Part shown: piece after piece, positions 37,466 through 39,781 of the stretch
How positions within the stretch are numbered: position 1 is the first letter of the stretch
Layout of the letters: the number at the start of each line of letters is the position of its first letter
Assembly: GCA_027490575.1 (NCBI GenBank)
Contig: JAIXXV010000023.1
Span: 1 to 39,781, forward strand
Source of the DNA: a bacterium
Lineage (GTDB): Bacteria; Patescibacteriota; Minisyncoccia; Phycocordibacterales; CAIZLB01
Direction: 5' to 3'
DNA length: 39,781 bases
Translations under genes and position numbers: made by a program
Notes under the pieces: model-generated
What the model saw: the letters and a program-made list of their open reading frames with translations, nothing else
What the model was told of the DNA's origin: nothing
Database searches by the model: none

Positions 37466-37798
37466 ATGTTCCTTGTCAGCAAGAAAACGTGTTTGCCGAA
37501 AATGAGTCTGGCTGACTCGCAAGTAGGTGTCTGTCGTGTGTGTTTATCTGACAGATCAGCTTTCTCAAGTGCCATGAGGTACTGTGGGGTGTGTGTGCTG
37601 TGTCGCATGTTTCTCTTGTCTGGCAAGGAGCCCCTTCATCGTGAAGGTTCAGTTCTTTAGAACTCATTTGTACCGGACCATTCGAAATGCATTCGAATCT
37701 GTCCACCTGGTCGATGCATCGACCACCTGTCATCATGACAACAAATCCGAGCTCTTAGTTTTCCATGAACGTCACACTTGTGTGGCGTTTTCTTTTTG
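37466..37798 (+). ncRNA. Candidate ~330-nt structured RNA (hairpin chain) with promoter and terminator
   Basis: Hairpins CTTG-TCAG-CAAG, GAGTC-TGGCT-GACTC, CCTTCA-TCG-TGAAGG, AGTTCTTTAGAACT, GGTCGATGCATCGACC, terminator AACGTCACAC-TTGT-GTGGCGTT then TTCTTTTT; overlapping Cys-rich 64-aa ORF (37466-37660) has its ATG at the expected TSS. Confidence 0.55.
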
Positions 37799-37904
37799 CA
37801 TAATTTTTCGAGCATACCTTCAGTGTCGCCAAATATTTCAATCATTTACATAAACTGGGTATTTCTACATACCATAAGTGAGATGGATGGTTTATAATCA
37901 ATAC

Positions 37905-39131
37905 ATGTCGCACATCCGTGTAGGAGTTATAAGAGGTGGACCGTCTCAAGAATATGAGGTCTCTTTAAAAACAGGTCAGCATATACTAAATATGTTGAAG
38001 ACTGAGCCACTTTCTTTGACGTATACAGGAGTGGATATTCTCATAGATAAAGCTGGTATTTGGCACATAGATGGTTTTCAAGTGACGCCTGAGATTGCCA
38101 TGCGCAGGGTTGATGTTGTTTTCAGTACACTCAAAGGCGAGTTTGGTGAAGATGGTAAGATACAAAATATACTAGAGCTTTTTTCAAAGCCTTATGTTGG
38201 CTCAAGAGCTTATGCTTCTGCATTATCACTGAACAAAGGTCTGTCAAAAGAGCATTTTAAAAAACATGGTATAAAGACTCCTTACCACAAAGAGCTGAAC
38301 CTACCTGATGGTGAGGATTTGTCACCGACTGCTGAGGGATTGTTTAAAACATTTCCAATGCCTGTAGTCGTAAAACCCAGAGGGCAAGGTTCATCGCTTG
38401 GAGTGTCTTTTGCATCTACTTTTCCCGAGCTCATAGAGGCTCTTGAGCATGCCAGAGGTTTTTCAAACGAGGTCATTGTTGAAGAATACATAAGCGGTAA
38501 AGAGATCATCTCTGGTTTCATAGAGGATTTTCGTGGACAGGATCTTTACCACATGTTTCCAGTAGAGGTTCATCCTCACAAAAACATGGTAAAGCTCAGT
38601 GATATGGTTGCAGATGAAGAGTCTGTTAATGTTACTGTGGACGACCTCTCACCCGAGGAGAAAGCTATAGCAGAGGAGTTGGTTGAAAATGAGGTTATTG
38701 CCAAAGCCGTGTCTGAGGCTGAAAAGTTGGCGGGTGAGAACGGTGAGTTTTTTGCAGGTGGCCATATAGCGTCAACACAAGATCACGTCGCATCACCTTA
38801 TGCCAAGCATCCTGCACATGAAAAGATGTTTGATTGGGGTAAGAAATACTCAGGTGCATATGACCACAAGTCACCATCGCATTTGACCCATGAAGAAAAA
38901 GAAACCATAAAAGAGGTCATGGAAAAGATCCATAGGGAGTTTAACTTAGATCATTTTGCAACAGCTGACTTTATAGTGAGTCCCAAGAGGGGTGTGTATA
39001 TCCTAGAGGTCAATACGTCACCTCAAATGCACCAAGAATCACCAATATATAAGTCACTAGAGGCTGGGGGAGTAAAAGACCACCAGTTTATAGAGCACCT
39101 CATAAGACTTGCCCTAAAGAGAGGAAAATAG
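37905..39131 (+). CDS. ddl: D-alanine-D-alanine ligase (ATP-grasp), start at ATG 37905
   Basis: VGVIRGGPSQEYEVSLKTG, FSTLKGEFGEDG, VVKPRGQGSSLGVS, VEEYISGKEIISG, YILEVNTSPQM; TATAAT 37893-37898 just upstream. Confidence 0.9.
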   Translation: MSHIRVGVIRGGPSQEYEVSLKTGQHILNMLKTEPLSLTYTGVDILIDKAGIWHIDGFQVTPEIAMRRVDVVFSTLKGEFGEDGKIQNILELFSKPYVGSRAYASALSLNKGLSKEHFKKHGIKTPYHKELNLPDGEDLSPTAEGLFKTFPMPVVVKPRGQGSSLGVSFASTFPELIEALEHARGFSNEVIVEEYISGKEIISGFIEDFRGQDLYHMFPVEVHPHKNMVKLSDMVADEESVNVTVDDLSPEEKAIAEELVENEVIAKAVSEAEKLAGENGEFFAGGHIASTQDHVASPYAKHPAHEKMFDWGKKYSGAYDHKSPSHLTHEEKETIKEVMEKIHREFNLDHFATADFIVSPKRGVYILEVNTSPQMHQESPIYKSLEAGGVKDHQFIEHLIRLALKRGK

Positions 39132-39179
39132 TAATATATCAATCATTGTTTGGAGGATGATTAGAAACAACAAACATAC

Positions 39180-39252
39180 GGGCCCTTAGCTCATTTGGTA
39201 GAGCGCCTCATTTGCACTGAGGAGGTGGCAGGTTCGATTCCTGTAGGGTCCA
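39180..39252 (+). tRNA. tRNA-Ala (TGC)
   Basis: GGGCCCT/AGGGTCC acceptor, loop TTTGCAC, GGTTCGATTCC T-arm. Confidence 0.95.
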
Positions 39253-39259
39253 CCCGAGT

Positions 39260-39292
39260 AGACACAGACGCTGAAAAGGCGTCTTTTTGTGT
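39260..39292 (+). terminator. Terminator after tRNA-Ala
   Basis: ACACAGACGC-TGAAAA-GGCGTCTTTTTGTGT. Confidence 0.75.
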
Positions 39293-39377
39293 TATGCGCA
39301 CTACCCACCAAAACATATGCTACAATTTACACATTAAGCAAAACATAAAAAGCAATCATTTTATAATCCTAAAAAAC

Positions 39378-39781
39378 ATGAATCCTCAAGAAAACAATCA
39401 AAATCAAACTCCTTACCAACCTCAAGCGGATGTTCCAACACCAGCAACGACAATGCCAGTTACATCTCCAGAGTCTCAACCGCAAGCACAACCTACACAA
39501 GTGCCACCTGCTCCTGAAGCCAAGATAGGGAAGTTCAAGGCAAGCCGAATGATAGTAAAAGAGTCTTGGGCAATACTTATGCAAGATAAAGAGTTGGCAT
39601 TGTTTCCGATAGTATCGTCGATTGTTAGTTTGATAGCGCTTATAGTAATGTTTGCTGTGTTTTTCTTTGTATCACTATCTGGTAGTCTGGCCAATATAGA
39701 AAACATGAGCCAGACAGGTGCAGACGCCATCTTCTACGCAGTGCTGTTTGTCTACTATGTCATAATGTTCACAATAACAAA
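39378..39781 (+). CDS. Multi-TM membrane protein with P/Q-rich N-terminus, DUF6159-like (truncated by window end)
   Basis: KASRMIVKESWAILMQDKELALFPIVSSIVSLIALIVMF; TATAAT 39362-39367 upstream. Confidence 0.6.
   Translation, partial: MNPQENNQNQTPYQPQADVPTPATTMPVTSPESQPQAQPTQVPPAPEAKIGKFKASRMIVKESWAILMQDKELALFPIVSSIVSLIALIVMFAVFFFVSLSGSLANIENMSQTGADAIFYAVLFVYYVIMFTIT

Overview
This ~39.8 kb window is AT-rich bacterial chromosome. Its gene content and style (small divergent housekeeping proteins, IF-2 without the long N-terminal region, UvrC without a C-terminal HhH region, many ORFans) look like Patescibacteria/CPR, but I inferred that by eye and did not test it. Core genes recognised: infB (interrupted or partial), nifS/iscS-like desulfurase, clpC, rpmG, miaA, parB, topA, dprA, serS, ftsQ-like, dacA-like, tgt, uvrB, gpmI, adk, uvrA, uvrC, ddl, and tRNAs Tyr, Trp, Leu and Ala. 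Non-routine signals: (1) a phase-perfect degenerate heptanucleotide array (about GRTADCA) at the 3' ends of serS, tgt and uvrA, which supplies each stop codon; (2) two start-context classes, with core genes having a -10 box about 6-14 nt before ATG and no Shine-Dalgarno (near-leaderless), while interspersed ORFans have a promoter, a strong SD, often GTG/TTG starts, and their own terminator; (3) two candidate structured RNAs, ~20401-20666 (leader with mutually exclusive hairpins) and ~37466-37798 (hairpin chain between a consensus promoter and a terminator); (4) a hairpin cluster after tRNA-Tyr bounded by a near-perfect copy of the tRNA 3' end; (5) a stand-alone DnaG-type CHC2 zinc finger protein; (6) an NYN-domain gene with an in-frame TGA; (7) an orphan MazF/PemK-like gene; (8) low-complexity insertions in several DNA/RNA-processing enzymes.
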